Source: Chloroflexota bacterium
Lineage (GTDB): Bacteria > Chloroflexota > Anaerolineae > Anaerolineales > UBA4823
NCBI GenBank assembly: GCA_012798185.1
Contig: JAAZNS010000414.1
Coordinates: 1-27,929 of the forward strand
Length of the DNA: 27,929 nt
Direction of reading: 5' to 3'
Made by a program: the position numbers and the translations under genes. This document shows, one piece after another, positions 1 to 8,513 of the stretch (the first letter of the stretch is position 1; every line of letters starts with the position of its first letter). The notes beneath the pieces are model-generated. The model was not told where the DNA came from, did no database searches, and was given only the letters and a program-made list of their open reading frames with translations.

Positions 1-79
1 AGATCGATAACTAGCAATCAACAATTCTGCCATACTGTATTGTGAAGCGATAAATATTTATATAAAAGGAAAAGATATC

Positions 80-1045
80 ATGACGAAATGGACTCTACCT
101 CCCGACGGTGGTCACATGGACCGGCCAACCGGAATTTACCTTCAAACGATGACCGGAAAAGAAACCCAAGATCGCCTGGCAAAAAATGATCTTATTATCC
201 TTCCCATTGGTAGTACCGAAAACCATGGTCCACATGCATGTTCGGGAGAAGATACTTTTTTGGTTACCCGTTTAGCTGAGCAAATTGCTCAAAAAACTGG
301 GTGCACGGTTGCAGAACCTATGTGGTATGGATCACATCCTTACCATCACTTGGGAATGCCCGGAACGGTGGTGATTCCGGAGGAAACGTTTACCGATTAT
401 CTGCGGGCGATCATCGCTGGATTATGGAATACAGGTTTTCGCAAACAAATATTGCTCAACGGTCACGGTCAGGATTATGTCATTCCCATGGCTATCCACC
501 AATTTGGGAAAAAATATCAGGTGCCTTCCCTGATTGTCAATGTTAATTGGTGGTTCATAATCAAAGAGCATATTCGCGATAAGGCGCATGGCGGACCCTT
601 TGAGACGCCTTTTGTACATGCCGATGAATGCGAAACCTCATTCTCATTAGGCCTATTTCCCGAGATGATCAAAATGGAAGAAGCTGTAGATACAAAAGGG
701 CAGAGCTTAATGCCGCCCGGACATATTGACGGTTCGGGTTCGGCGTATAACCTGCCAATACCATTTTGGCAGCATATGGGCGCTTCGGCCATTGAAGTAA
801 TCGTTACTCCCGAAGGGGTGGTTGGGAGTGCTACGTTAGCCGACGTAGAAAAAGCTAAGCCGGGGTTGACCGCCATTTTGGATTACCTGGAAAAATTAGT
901 AAATGACATTATGAACATGTATCCGCCTGGGAAATTGCCGCCTCTTGAGAAAATCACTCAAAGAACTAGGGAAGAGATTGATGCTTTATTAAAAGGTCCA
1001 TTAAACAGCGGCAGACATCTTTACACAATCGCTTACCCGCCATGA
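80..1045 (+). CDS. Creatininase-family metal-dependent hydrolase
   Basis: A 321-residue protein of the creatininase/creatinine amidohydrolase superfamily, a cytosolic metal-dependent hydrolase fold. Visible family signatures are STENHGPH (about residues 45-52, ligands E47 and H49), the GED of residues 57-58 (D58), LNGHG (H129) and HADECETS (E183 region), which together form the usual two-metal site. The ATG at 80 follows an AAAGGAAAAG-like ribosome site; a second in-frame ATG at 116 is possible. It is followed after 73 bases by a zinc dehydrogenase and then a sugar ABC importer. From memory, the Thermotoga inositol route pairs a zinc dehydrogenase (IolM) with a creatininase-fold hydrolase (IolN) that opens a diketo-inositol ring; the same pairing here suggests a ring-opening role. 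Family assignment is strong, substrate is inference. The start of the operon may lie upstream of the window. Confidence 0.9.
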   Translation: MTKWTLPPDGGHMDRPTGIYLQTMTGKETQDRLAKNDLIILPIGSTENHGPHACSGEDTFLVTRLAEQIAQKTGCTVAEPMWYGSHPYHHLGMPGTVVIPEETFTDYLRAIIAGLWNTGFRKQILLNGHGQDYVIPMAIHQFGKKYQVPSLIVNVNWWFIIKEHIRDKAHGGPFETPFVHADECETSFSLGLFPEMIKMEEAVDTKGQSLMPPGHIDGSGSAYNLPIPFWQHMGASAIEVIVTPEGVVGSATLADVEKAKPGLTAILDYLEKLVNDIMNMYPPGKLPPLEKITQRTREEIDALLKGPLNSGRHLYTIAYPP

Positions 1046-1118
1046 TGATCAAGGTTGAGGTAAATTTTCGTTGCAGAGCGAGCAGATCAGAATACTACAC
1101 TAGCATTAGGAGATATAT

Positions 1119-2276
1119 ATGACAGAAAAAGTTAAAGCAGTTGTAATGGTAGCTCCTGGAAAAGTGGAATTACAGGAGTTGCCTTACCCGGATCATCTTG
1201 AACCCGGAGCTGTTATTGTCAAAATGGAGATGTCCGGCATCTGTGGCACAGATAAACATGCTTATATGGGAGAGGTTACATTATATGGTGGAACAGAAAC
1301 CGAGCAAGACATGGTTTACCCGACCGTGCATGGGCACGAAAATTCGGGAATTGTTGTTGAAATGAACGGTACAGGGAGTGAGATCGAATATTCCGGTAAA
1401 GATTTAAAAATAGGGGATAGAGTAACTAATTGTCCTAATGTTATCTGCGGGCGATGCTGGTATTGCCGCAATGTACATGGATATCCTTATTGTGCTGAGC
1501 ATCAGGGCATTGGAATGACTTATTATTCAAACCAATTTCCCTATATCGTTGGAGGTTGGGGAGAATATATGTATTTACCGCCTAAAGCATGGATCTATAA
1601 AGTACCAGAATATATTCCGGTCGAGTATGCTTGTTTAGTTGAGTTGTTTGTTGTTGCAGCTTTATTAGATCGAGCAAAAGAATATGGCGCTTATGGTGGA
1701 AAAGGATTTCATTTTGGAGACACAGTTGTAATCCAAGGTGCCGGCGCGATTGGAATGATGATGATTGCAAAGGCACGCATATTAGGGGCAGGGAAAATCA
1801 TAGCCTTAGATCCGATGGATAAGAAATTGGATTTATCTAAAGAATTTGGCGCAGACATTGGGATTAACGTCAGTAAGTACACCAATGAAGAATTAGTGCA
1901 ATATATTCGCGATGAAACTGAAGGTCGGGGAGCAGATGTTGTCGTAGAAACAGTGGGGCGTCCCGAAGTTATTCCTGTGGGGTTGGAGATGATGCGGCGC
2001 GGCGGTACTTATATGGAAACCGGAAATTTTGTCGATACCGGCGCTACGGTGGAATTGAACGTTCACCGTCATATTGCTGCAAAGAATGCCCTGATTTTTG
2101 GTAATACAAACCATCCGCATGATGGTTATTATGCTGCGCTGGAAATGATGTGGCGGTACAGACATGAATATCCTTTCGAGAAACTGATCACCCACCGTTT
2201 CCGATTGGATCAGGCGCAAGAAGCAATCAAGAAATCGTTTGAAGAGGATGCCCTAAAAGTAGTTTTCGCGCCATAG
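1119..2276 (+). CDS. Zinc-dependent alcohol/polyol dehydrogenase (MDR family)
   Basis: A 385-residue medium-chain NAD(P)-dependent dehydrogenase. Catalytic zinc ligands are recognisable as C42 (ICGTDKH), the GHE motif H73/E74 and E175. The structural zinc lobe has C110, C113, C116 and C125; the last spacing is one residue longer than the usual CxxCxxCx7C. The Rossmann glycine motif GAGAIG is at 207-212. The ATG at 1119 has a good AGGAG site at 1109-1113. It probably oxidises a hydroxyl of a cyclic polyol or keto-sugar delivered by the downstream importer, with the product then cleaved by the upstream creatininase-like enzyme. A scyllo-inosose 3-dehydrogenase (IolM-like) role is possible but not proven from sequence; sorbitol or threonine-type dehydrogenases share the same fold. 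Confidence 0.9.
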   Translation: MTEKVKAVVMVAPGKVELQELPYPDHLEPGAVIVKMEMSGICGTDKHAYMGEVTLYGGTETEQDMVYPTVHGHENSGIVVEMNGTGSEIEYSGKDLKIGDRVTNCPNVICGRCWYCRNVHGYPYCAEHQGIGMTYYSNQFPYIVGGWGEYMYLPPKAWIYKVPEYIPVEYACLVELFVVAALLDRAKEYGAYGGKGFHFGDTVVIQGAGAIGMMMIAKARILGAGKIIALDPMDKKLDLSKEFGADIGINVSKYTNEELVQYIRDETEGRGADVVVETVGRPEVIPVGLEMMRRGGTYMETGNFVDTGATVELNVHRHIAAKNALIFGNTNHPHDGYYAALEMMWRYRHEYPFEKLITHRFRLDQAQEAIKKSFEEDALKVVFAP

Positions 2277-2317
2277 ACAATTTGAGAACTAGTGATGTTT
2301 ATTATGGAAGGTGAACC

Positions 2318-3838
2318 TTGGCAGAAAACGAAATAATCGTGGACATGAAAAATATCAGCAAGAATTTTCCCGGGGTGCGTGCTCTCGATCGCGTAGACTT
2401 TGATTTGAGGAAAGGCGAGATTCATGTATTAGTAGGAGAAAATGGGGCGGGTAAATCGACATTGGTAAAAATACTAGCAGGAGTGTTGCCGCTGGAACAG
2501 GGTACGATCTACATTGATGACGCTCTCGTTAACATCCATAACCCGGGTCACGCACAACAGCTTGGGGTAAGTATCGTTTACCAAGAGACAAATTTATCGC
2601 CGTATTTGAGTGTTGCGCAAAACATGTTCATTCATCACGAACCAACTCGCTTTGGATTTATGGTGGATGTCGTTGAAGAGAAGCGGAAAGCGAAGGATCT
2701 ACTTGAATCTTTATGCATCGATGTCGATCCTGATGAACTAGTGGCAAATTTAAGTCTGGGGAAACAGCAATTGGTTGCTTTTGCAAGAGCGCTTTCGTTT
2801 AACCCTCGAGTGATTATATTGGATGAACCCACCTCATCTCTAACCCAGCAAGAAACGAATCTGATGTTCACATCTTTAAAAAAAGTAAAAGAAAAAGGAG
2901 TAGGGATTATTTATATTTCTCACCGTCTGGAGGAGTTATTTCAAATTGGCGACCGCATCACGGTATTACGAGATGGAAAAAGAATTGACACCCTTGATAT
3001 TAATAACACTGAAATATCGACCATTATTCGTATGATGGTGGGGCGGGATATTTCTGAGATGTATCCGAAAGAACCGACTGAAATTGGAGAAGAAGCTTTT
3101 AAATTGCATAACATATCTCGGAAACATAAATGCCAGGATATCAATCTAACCGTCAGAAAAGGGGAAGTGGTTGGGCTTTTCGGTTTGATCGGTTCTGGCA
3201 GAACCGAGGCATTACGGCTGGCTTTTGGATTAGATCCAATGGATCAGGGCGAAGTATATCTTTACGGAAAGAAGATCAACCATCCTTCACCCAGTAAATC
3301 GGTGGATTTCGGCATCGGATTTTCACCCGAGGACCGCAAGCAAGAAGGATTATGCCTAGCGCTATCGGTGAAAGAGAATATAGAGCGTGCTTCCTTGGAT
3401 AGATTATTCCCCAGTGGGTTTGTATCGAGAAAACGTGAATACGAAATCGCCCAACAATATGTGCAAGAGCTTAATATTGCTACACCTTCGATCGAGCGTC
3501 AGGCAGTTTTTTTGAGCGGCGGTACCCAACAAAAAGTTGTGCTGGCTCAATGGTTATGCGCGAAATCTTCGATCTTGATTCTTGACGAGCCTACCCGCGG
3601 TATTGATGTGGGGACTAAAGTCGAAATCTACCGCATCATCAACCGGCTTGCCAGGAAGGGTAGTGCCGTCTTAGTTATTTCATCCGAATTACCTGAAATC
3701 ATGGGCATCAGCGACAGAATCTATGTGATGTGCCGGGGAAAAATTACCGGGGAACTTTCCCGAGCTGAGGCAACGGCCGAAAAAATAGCTGCTTATGCTT
3801 TCGGAACGCAGGAGGTAATCAATGCAAATTGCAATTAA
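2318..3838 (+). CDS. Sugar ABC transporter ATP-binding protein, two-cassette (RbsA/MglA type)
   Basis: A 506-residue fused ATPase of the ribose/galactose/inositol (CUT2) type that energises import. The first cassette has Walker A GENGAGKST (residues 40-48), signature LSLGKQQ (145-151, slightly unusual) and Walker B VIILDEP (165-171). The second cassette has the degenerate P-loop GLIGSGRTE (289-297), typical of this family, signature LSGGTQQ (399-405) and Walker B ILILDEP (419-425). The start is taken as TTG at 2318 because GGAAGGTGA at 2306-2313 is well placed; the next in-frame ATG is at 2345. The end overlaps the first permease gene by 17 bases, implying translational coupling. Cytoplasmic face of the membrane. 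Confidence 0.96.
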   Translation: MAENEIIVDMKNISKNFPGVRALDRVDFDLRKGEIHVLVGENGAGKSTLVKILAGVLPLEQGTIYIDDALVNIHNPGHAQQLGVSIVYQETNLSPYLSVAQNMFIHHEPTRFGFMVDVVEEKRKAKDLLESLCIDVDPDELVANLSLGKQQLVAFARALSFNPRVIILDEPTSSLTQQETNLMFTSLKKVKEKGVGIIYISHRLEELFQIGDRITVLRDGKRIDTLDINNTEISTIIRMMVGRDISEMYPKEPTEIGEEAFKLHNISRKHKCQDINLTVRKGEVVGLFGLIGSGRTEALRLAFGLDPMDQGEVYLYGKKINHPSPSKSVDFGIGFSPEDRKQEGLCLALSVKENIERASLDRLFPSGFVSRKREYEIAQQYVQELNIATPSIERQAVFLSGGTQQKVVLAQWLCAKSSILILDEPTRGIDVGTKVEIYRIINRLARKGSAVLVISSELPEIMGISDRIYVMCRGKITGELSRAEATAEKIAAYAFGTQEVINANCN

Positions 3839-4790
3839 TACCAAATTCCTGCGGCGCCTTGCAGATATTCCCAGCATTACCTGGATATTGATCGCTTTAT
3901 TGATCCTTTTTATTATCATCGCACCTCATTTTGGTACGGTGGATAATGCTTTCAATCTAATCCGTCAAGGTGCTGTTTTAACCATCGTTGCTGCAGGGAT
4001 GATGGTAGCTATCACCAGTGGCGGCATCGATTTAGCGGTCGGTTCTCTAGTGGGAATGGCGGGTATTATTATCGGATTTGCAATAACCAAGGGGTTGAGC
4101 TGGCCATTAGCTGTGCTGGCCGCCGTATTGACGTGTAGTTTTGCTGGGTTGATATCCGGTTTGATCATTGCAAAGGGGCGCATTTTTCCGTTTGTTGTTA
4201 CTTTCGGAATGCTCTTCATGGCAAGAAGTGTATCTTTAGGGATAGCTCAAGGCGGGTCTATTCATATAGAAACTCAAGCATTCACAAAAATAAATGAAGG
4301 TATTTTCTTGTCTCTGCCAATTCCTTTCTGGATCACCTTGGTTGTTGTGGTTTTCGTACTTTTTTTGATGAAACGACATGTATTTGGACGATATATCTTT
4401 TCAATCGGAAGCGATCCGATTAACGCTTCCTGGATGGGAATTAATGTCGATTTGTACCGCATCCTAGTATATGTGTTAAGCGGAACATTAGCCGGCATCG
4501 CTGGAGTGGTGCTGGCAAGCCGGGTAAGCACGGGCAATGCGCTTTTAGGGCAAGGTACTGAGTTTTTTGCCATTGCAGCTGTAGTTATTGGAGGTACACC
4601 CATCACCGGCGGGCGAGGCAGTTTGGCAGGGGCAATTTTAGGCGCTTTGGTAATCACCGTTCTGCAAAATGGCTTAACTTTATTAGGTTTATCCAGCGAA
4701 AAAGTATCCGCAATCGTTGGTGTGACGTTGATGTTAGGGGTGATTTTGGCACAGTCAGTGTATCGAGGAGGGCTCCGTGGAACAAAGTGA
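3822..4790 (+). CDS. Sugar ABC transporter permease 1 (RbsC-like)
   Basis: A 322-residue integral membrane protein of the branched-chain amino acid/ribose permease family (BPD_transp_2). It is almost wholly hydrophobic with about ten predicted membrane segments. Family signatures include SGGIDLAVGSLVGMAG near residue 70 and the GGTPITGGRGSLAGAILGA loop near residue 265, which contacts the ATPase. The ATG at 3822 has a near-perfect AGGAGGT site at 3810-3816, inside the end of the ATPase gene. It overlaps the next permease by 14 bases, so the two permeases are likely made stoichiometrically and form a heterodimeric channel. Confidence 0.95.
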   Translation: MQIAINTKFLRRLADIPSITWILIALLILFIIIAPHFGTVDNAFNLIRQGAVLTIVAAGMMVAITSGGIDLAVGSLVGMAGIIIGFAITKGLSWPLAVLAAVLTCSFAGLISGLIIAKGRIFPFVVTFGMLFMARSVSLGIAQGGSIHIETQAFTKINEGIFLSLPIPFWITLVVVVFVLFLMKRHVFGRYIFSIGSDPINASWMGINVDLYRILVYVLSGTLAGIAGVVLASRVSTGNALLGQGTEFFAIAAVVIGGTPITGGRGSLAGAILGALVITVLQNGLTLLGLSSEKVSAIVGVTLMLGVILAQSVYRGGLRGTK

Positions 4791-5766
4791 TATAAAAAGG
4801 CTCGCTTTTCCTCGTTTTACATGGATTCGTTTCATCACCGCAATCAGCCGATTAGTAGTCCTATTGCTTATGGTGATTATCCTGACAGTTTTAAATCCCA
4901 AGTTTCTAGCCCCTGGTAATATCTTGAATGTTTTACGCCAGGCAGCTCCCATTTTTATTATTGGTGTTGGAGAGACTATCGTGATTTTAGCGCGCGGGAT
5001 CGATCTTTCGATGGATTCGATTGCCTCATTAACTAGCGTTGTGACCGCCACCTTGATGATCGATAATGAGTTGCCCTTTTATGCTGCTATGCCGGTCGGT
5101 TTATCCGTGGGGGCAGTACTGGGATTGATCAATGGGCTGATCATCACAAAAGTCAAGCTGCCCCCGTTTATCGCTACTTTTGGAACTTGGTTGCTTTTTA
5201 AAGGTTTAACCGTTTTATGGATCGACGGTCGTGTAATTTCGGGGTTCTCAAAGGAATTTACATACCTGGGCATGGGTAGATTTTTAGGAATACCGGTGAT
5301 CATCTTCACAGCAATAATCGTGTACATCATCTTCAGAATACTTCTAAAGCATACTACATTTGGACGAAAAATCTACGCTATTGGCGCAAACCCTGATGCC
5401 AGCCGGGTTTCAGGAATAAAGATCGATCGCATCATTATCATCGCTTTTATTATCTCAGCCGTCATGGGAACATTTGGTAGCCAGTTGTACATTGCCAGAA
5501 TCAACTCTGCGAAATCAGATTTTGGCGAAGGATTTGCGCTGGATGCAATCGCTGCCACATTGATTGGTGGAACTTCATTTGACGGCGGTGTGGGAACGAT
5601 CGAAGGCACGATCATCGGCGCGTTGATCATTTTATTATTGCGCAATGCCATGAACCTGCTTGGTATATCTCCTTATTGGCAGGGATTGGCGACTGGGGTG
5701 ACTATCATCCTGGCGGTTCTTGGTGATACCTACCTCAAGAAAATTGCAAAACGATATGAAAACTAA
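4777..5766 (+). CDS. Sugar ABC transporter permease 2 (RbsC-like)
   Basis: A 329-residue membrane protein paralogous to the preceding permease, starting with GTG at 4777 behind GAGGAGGG at 4765-4772. It carries the matching family motifs ARGIDLSMDSIASLTS near residue 75 and GGTSFDGGVGTIEGTIIGA near residue 265. Two distinct permease genes in tandem indicate a heterodimeric transmembrane domain rather than the homodimer of classical RbsC. The gene follows the first permease with a 14-base overlap and precedes the binding-protein gene after about 120 bases, a gap that holds an orphan strong ribosome-binding sequence. Confidence 0.95.
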   Translation: MEQSDIKRLAFPRFTWIRFITAISRLVVLLLMVIILTVLNPKFLAPGNILNVLRQAAPIFIIGVGETIVILARGIDLSMDSIASLTSVVTATLMIDNELPFYAAMPVGLSVGAVLGLINGLIITKVKLPPFIATFGTWLLFKGLTVLWIDGRVISGFSKEFTYLGMGRFLGIPVIIFTAIIVYIIFRILLKHTTFGRKIYAIGANPDASRVSGIKIDRIIIIAFIISAVMGTFGSQLYIARINSAKSDFGEGFALDAIAATLIGGTSFDGGVGTIEGTIIGALIILLLRNAMNLLGISPYWQGLATGVTIILAVLGDTYLKKIAKRYEN

Positions 5767-5889
5767 TAGAAGGATTGAATTCCATGAAAAGGAGGTGAGT
5801 ATTTGTAATTAGAGTTCTAGATCCAAGTAGTACGGATGAGTAAAAATACTTCAAACCAATCATATCTATCCAATATCGAGGAGAGAGAA

Positions 5890-7011
5890 ATGTCTAAGTT
5901 TCTACAAATATCCGTGGTTATAATCCTGATGGCTTCGATACTGTTGACGGGCTGTCAAACAGCTACCCCTGCCCCGAAAACCGAGGCGCCTGCTGCAGTC
6001 GAAGCGCCAGTTGTGACTGTGATTGTACCTGCAGAACCCCAAGTAACCGAAGTAGTCGTGACTGAAGTTGTAGAAGTCGCTGCAACTGAAGTGCCAGTGA
6101 CAGCTCATTATAAATTTGCTTGGATTATGCCTGATATGTTTAATCCCTTTTGGGTATATATGCGCCAGGGTGCTGAAAAAGCTGCTCAGGAATTACGCCA
6201 GCAAGGGATTCAGATAGATATCCAACAAATGGCGCCGATTCAAACCTTCAACGTCGAAGAGCAGGTGGCGATATTCGAGAATGCGATCCAAATGAAAGTC
6301 GATGCCATCGGCATATGCGTTATCGACCAAAACGCAGTCATCGAGCAGGTCAATAAGGCTGAAGCTGCAGGAATTCCGGTGGCAGCTTTAAGTACTGATA
6401 TCCCTGGTTCCAACCGCAGTGTTTTTGCCGGACAGGACAACAAAGTAGTTGCTCAGCAAGCGGCTGAAATGGCGATTATGAAAAATGGTGGTAATGGAAA
6501 TTACATCATTCTTTCGGGTATTGCTGGTAATTACATATCGGAAGAGCGTGATGCCGGTTACGCAGCAGCCATTGCAGCTCACCCCGAAGCTAAATTACTC
6601 GATAAGCAGCCGTCTAATTTCAACCGTAAAGACGGTATGGCAGTGATGGAAAACATGCTGCAAAAATACGGATCTGGAGAGATTCAGGGCGTATTCACCG
6701 TAAATGACGAAGCCGCGTTAGGCGCATTACAGGCTATTCAAGCCGCTGGACGAGAAAGCGAAATAACAATCGTTGGCATTGATGGCAACGAAGATGCAGC
6801 CAATGCTGTAAAATCCAGATTAATGTATGTGACCGCTGCAGATGATCCGTGGATGAAAGGATATGTCGCTGTTTATAATCTTGTGTATAAGATAACCGGA
6901 GATTCAAAATTCCAGGAAAAACCGACTGTCGACGTAACATACGTTACCGCCGAAAATGTAGATAAATATCTTGAGAATTTTGCCTATTGGGCTCAGTTCT
7001 ATAAGCCATAA
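5890..7011 (+). CDS. Sugar ABC transporter substrate-binding lipoprotein (RbsB-like)
   Basis: A 373-residue periplasmic-binding-protein-like lipoprotein. Residues 1-22 form a lipoprotein signal peptide ending in lipobox LLTGC with the lipidated C22. Residues 23 to about 75 are a low-complexity Pro/Ala/Glu/Thr/Val linker, and the remainder is a type 1 periplasmic binding domain, with NPFW near the start and VNDEAALGALQAIQAAG and IVGIDGNEDA later. The start at 5890 is chosen because GAGGAG at 5878-5883 sits six bases upstream and the signal peptide begins there; the frame stays open back to an ATG at 5836, but that extension has no secretion logic. It captures the substrate and delivers it to the two permeases encoded just upstream. 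Ligand identity cannot be read from sequence; ribose/inositol/keto-sugar-type ligands are usual for the family. Confidence 0.95.
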   Translation: MSKFLQISVVIILMASILLTGCQTATPAPKTEAPAAVEAPVVTVIVPAEPQVTEVVVTEVVEVAATEVPVTAHYKFAWIMPDMFNPFWVYMRQGAEKAAQELRQQGIQIDIQQMAPIQTFNVEEQVAIFENAIQMKVDAIGICVIDQNAVIEQVNKAEAAGIPVAALSTDIPGSNRSVFAGQDNKVVAQQAAEMAIMKNGGNGNYIILSGIAGNYISEERDAGYAAAIAAHPEAKLLDKQPSNFNRKDGMAVMENMLQKYGSGEIQGVFTVNDEAALGALQAIQAAGRESEITIVGIDGNEDAANAVKSRLMYVTAADDPWMKGYVAVYNLVYKITGDSKFQEKPTVDVTYVTAENVDKYLENFAYWAQFYKP

Positions 7012-7084
7012 AAATTTAATTTTTCCCCCCGAAATTGATTTGCTTTGCTTCAAAGGAATTTATATCAAATCAATTTTAATCAGA

Positions 7085-7124
7085 GGAGTGGGATGCCGAA
7101 AGAATCCTTCGGCATCCACACTCC
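7085..7124 (+). repeat. Strong RNA hairpin after the binding-protein gene
   Basis: The left arm (7085-7100) and right arm (7108-7124) pair over 16 bases with a single bulged base; the core is GGATGCCGAA / TTCGGCATCC with a seven-base loop. No uridine run follows, so it is more likely an mRNA-stabilising or partial-termination hairpin than a complete intrinsic terminator. Such structures often raise binding-protein levels relative to downstream genes; that role is inference. Confidence 0.7.
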
Positions 7125-7164
7125 GCCCACACCAATTATATCTCTGTAATGAAGGAGTGCTCAA

Positions 7165-8022
7165 TTGATTATTGATTTTCATGCACATCCTGAATTTAAA
7201 AATCAAAATGAGTTGTATTCCCCACAAGAGTTTGTGTTGGGGATGGATATCGGCGGCATAGACATTTCCTGCGTATATGGCAATGATCAGGCAGATGCTG
7301 GTGGTGCGCCGCCCTGGCGCGATGAACGGTTGATGGCAGTTCCTACCAATTTCAGCGATGAGGAATGCGCGGCTTTTTGCGCTCACTTTCCCAAACGGCT
7401 GATAGGATTCACATCGATCAATCCCGACCGTTATCAACCCGAGCGCAAAGTAGAACGGGCGATTAAAGAGTTTGGGATGAAAGCTGTAAAACTTTATCCC
7501 CATTCTGGATTTTATCCAAACGATCCGAGATTGATTCGGACTTATGATTTGTGTTCAAGAATAGGCGTGCCGGTAGTGATCCACACCGGAATGAAAGCAG
7601 TTAGCTGGCAATCTATGAAGTATAACCTCCCTATTTATGTGGACGAAGTAGCTGCGAGTTTTCCTGATTTAAACATCGTTATGTGTCATGGCGGTTATCC
7701 ATGGATTGAAGAGTTCATGGCTGTGGTTTATACCAATCCGAATATTTGGGTCGATTTAACCTTTATGGATAGAATTGAAGAGACTTTTATCATTCCCGGC
7801 TTGGTAGAAAACACCGTTCGCCGATTGGTTCAATTGATCGGCGCGAAACGGCTGCTTTGGGGTTCAGAAGGTCCTTATCTGGAATTGCCATTATATGGGA
7901 AACAAAATCCTAGTTATTATCAAGTCTCACAACATAAATTAGTGAAGCGCTTTGATTTTTTAAGCGAAGAAGATAAAGCTGATATATTGGGACGCAATGC
8001 AGTGCGTTTATTAAACCTTTAA
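7165..8022 (+). CDS. Amidohydrolase-family (PF04909-like) metal-dependent hydrolase
   Basis: A 285-residue TIM-barrel hydrolase of the amidohydrolase 2 type (relatives include 2-pyrone-4,6-dicarboxylate and lactone hydrolases and some decarboxylases). Metal-site residues are visible: HAH at H6/H8, H140 in VVIHTG and H175 in VMCHGG. The usual strand-8 aspartate motif GSDxP appears as GSEGP, so glutamate (E235) replaces aspartate. Start is TTG at 7165, supported by GAAGGAG at 7151-7157 and because the HAH strand begins at once. It lies between the transporter and the cupin gene, and could hydrolyse a lactone or cyclic intermediate of the pathway. The substrate is unknown. Confidence 0.88.
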   Translation: MIIDFHAHPEFKNQNELYSPQEFVLGMDIGGIDISCVYGNDQADAGGAPPWRDERLMAVPTNFSDEECAAFCAHFPKRLIGFTSINPDRYQPERKVERAIKEFGMKAVKLYPHSGFYPNDPRLIRTYDLCSRIGVPVVIHTGMKAVSWQSMKYNLPIYVDEVAASFPDLNIVMCHGGYPWIEEFMAVVYTNPNIWVDLTFMDRIEETFIIPGLVENTVRRLVQLIGAKRLLWGSEGPYLELPLYGKQNPSYYQVSQHKLVKRFDFLSEEDKADILGRNAVRLLNL

Positions 8023-8064
8023 AATTTTATTAACTCGTTGATTAATTTTATGGAGGCGTAACCT

Positions 8065-8496
8065 ATGGTTACTAAATATCTCATCCATACCAACGAAGTT
8101 GAGCCATTAGATGTAGGCAGCGAAGAAGGGTTTCAAGGGGTGGATTCTCGGCTTGTGATTGCTGATAACACGGTCGGTTCTGAAAAAGCCTGTTTGTTTC
8201 GAGTTATCTTTCCCAAAGGCGCTTATCATGGTCCGCATTATCATACGGAATCAGATGAGCTGCTCTATGCCCTTCGTGGGAAAGCCATCCAATGGGTGGA
8301 TGGTGTGGAATATATCATGACATCCGGATCAGCGATGATCATTCCTAAAAATGTAGTGCATTGGATGCGCAACGATTGGGACGAACCGTTCGAAGTAGTG
8401 GGCGTTTATCCTGATGTACCGAATTTTGATTTAACCGGTCAGCAGGTGCCAAAAGACTGGGAAAAATATGGTTTCACTTCACGGCTTAAGGATTAA
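8065..8496 (+). CDS. Single-domain cupin protein
   Basis: A 143-residue cupin. Motif 1 reads GAYHGPHYHTESDELLYALRG (residues 52-72), giving metal ligands H58, H60 and E65. Motif 2 contains PKNVVHW with H99. The ATG at 8065 has GGAGGCG about eight bases upstream. Small cupins in catabolic operons are typically sugar isomerases/epimerases, dioxygenases or ligand-binding proteins. In this cluster an isomerase or ring-processing role is plausible, but no specific activity can be assigned. The downstream DUF6282-like gene starts 17 bases after its stop, so the two are surely cotranscribed. Confidence 0.9.
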   Translation: MVTKYLIHTNEVEPLDVGSEEGFQGVDSRLVIADNTVGSEKACLFRVIFPKGAYHGPHYHTESDELLYALRGKAIQWVDGVEYIMTSGSAMIIPKNVVHWMRNDWDEPFEVVGVYPDVPNFDLTGQQVPKDWEKYGFTSRLKD

Positions 8497-8513
8497 TTTC
8501 GAAAGGATATGCC

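Noticed and set aside
7060..7503. 147-codon minus-strand open frame
   Set aside because: It lies opposite the amidohydrolase gene and the hairpin; the + strand frame has clear family motifs, so this is a shadow.
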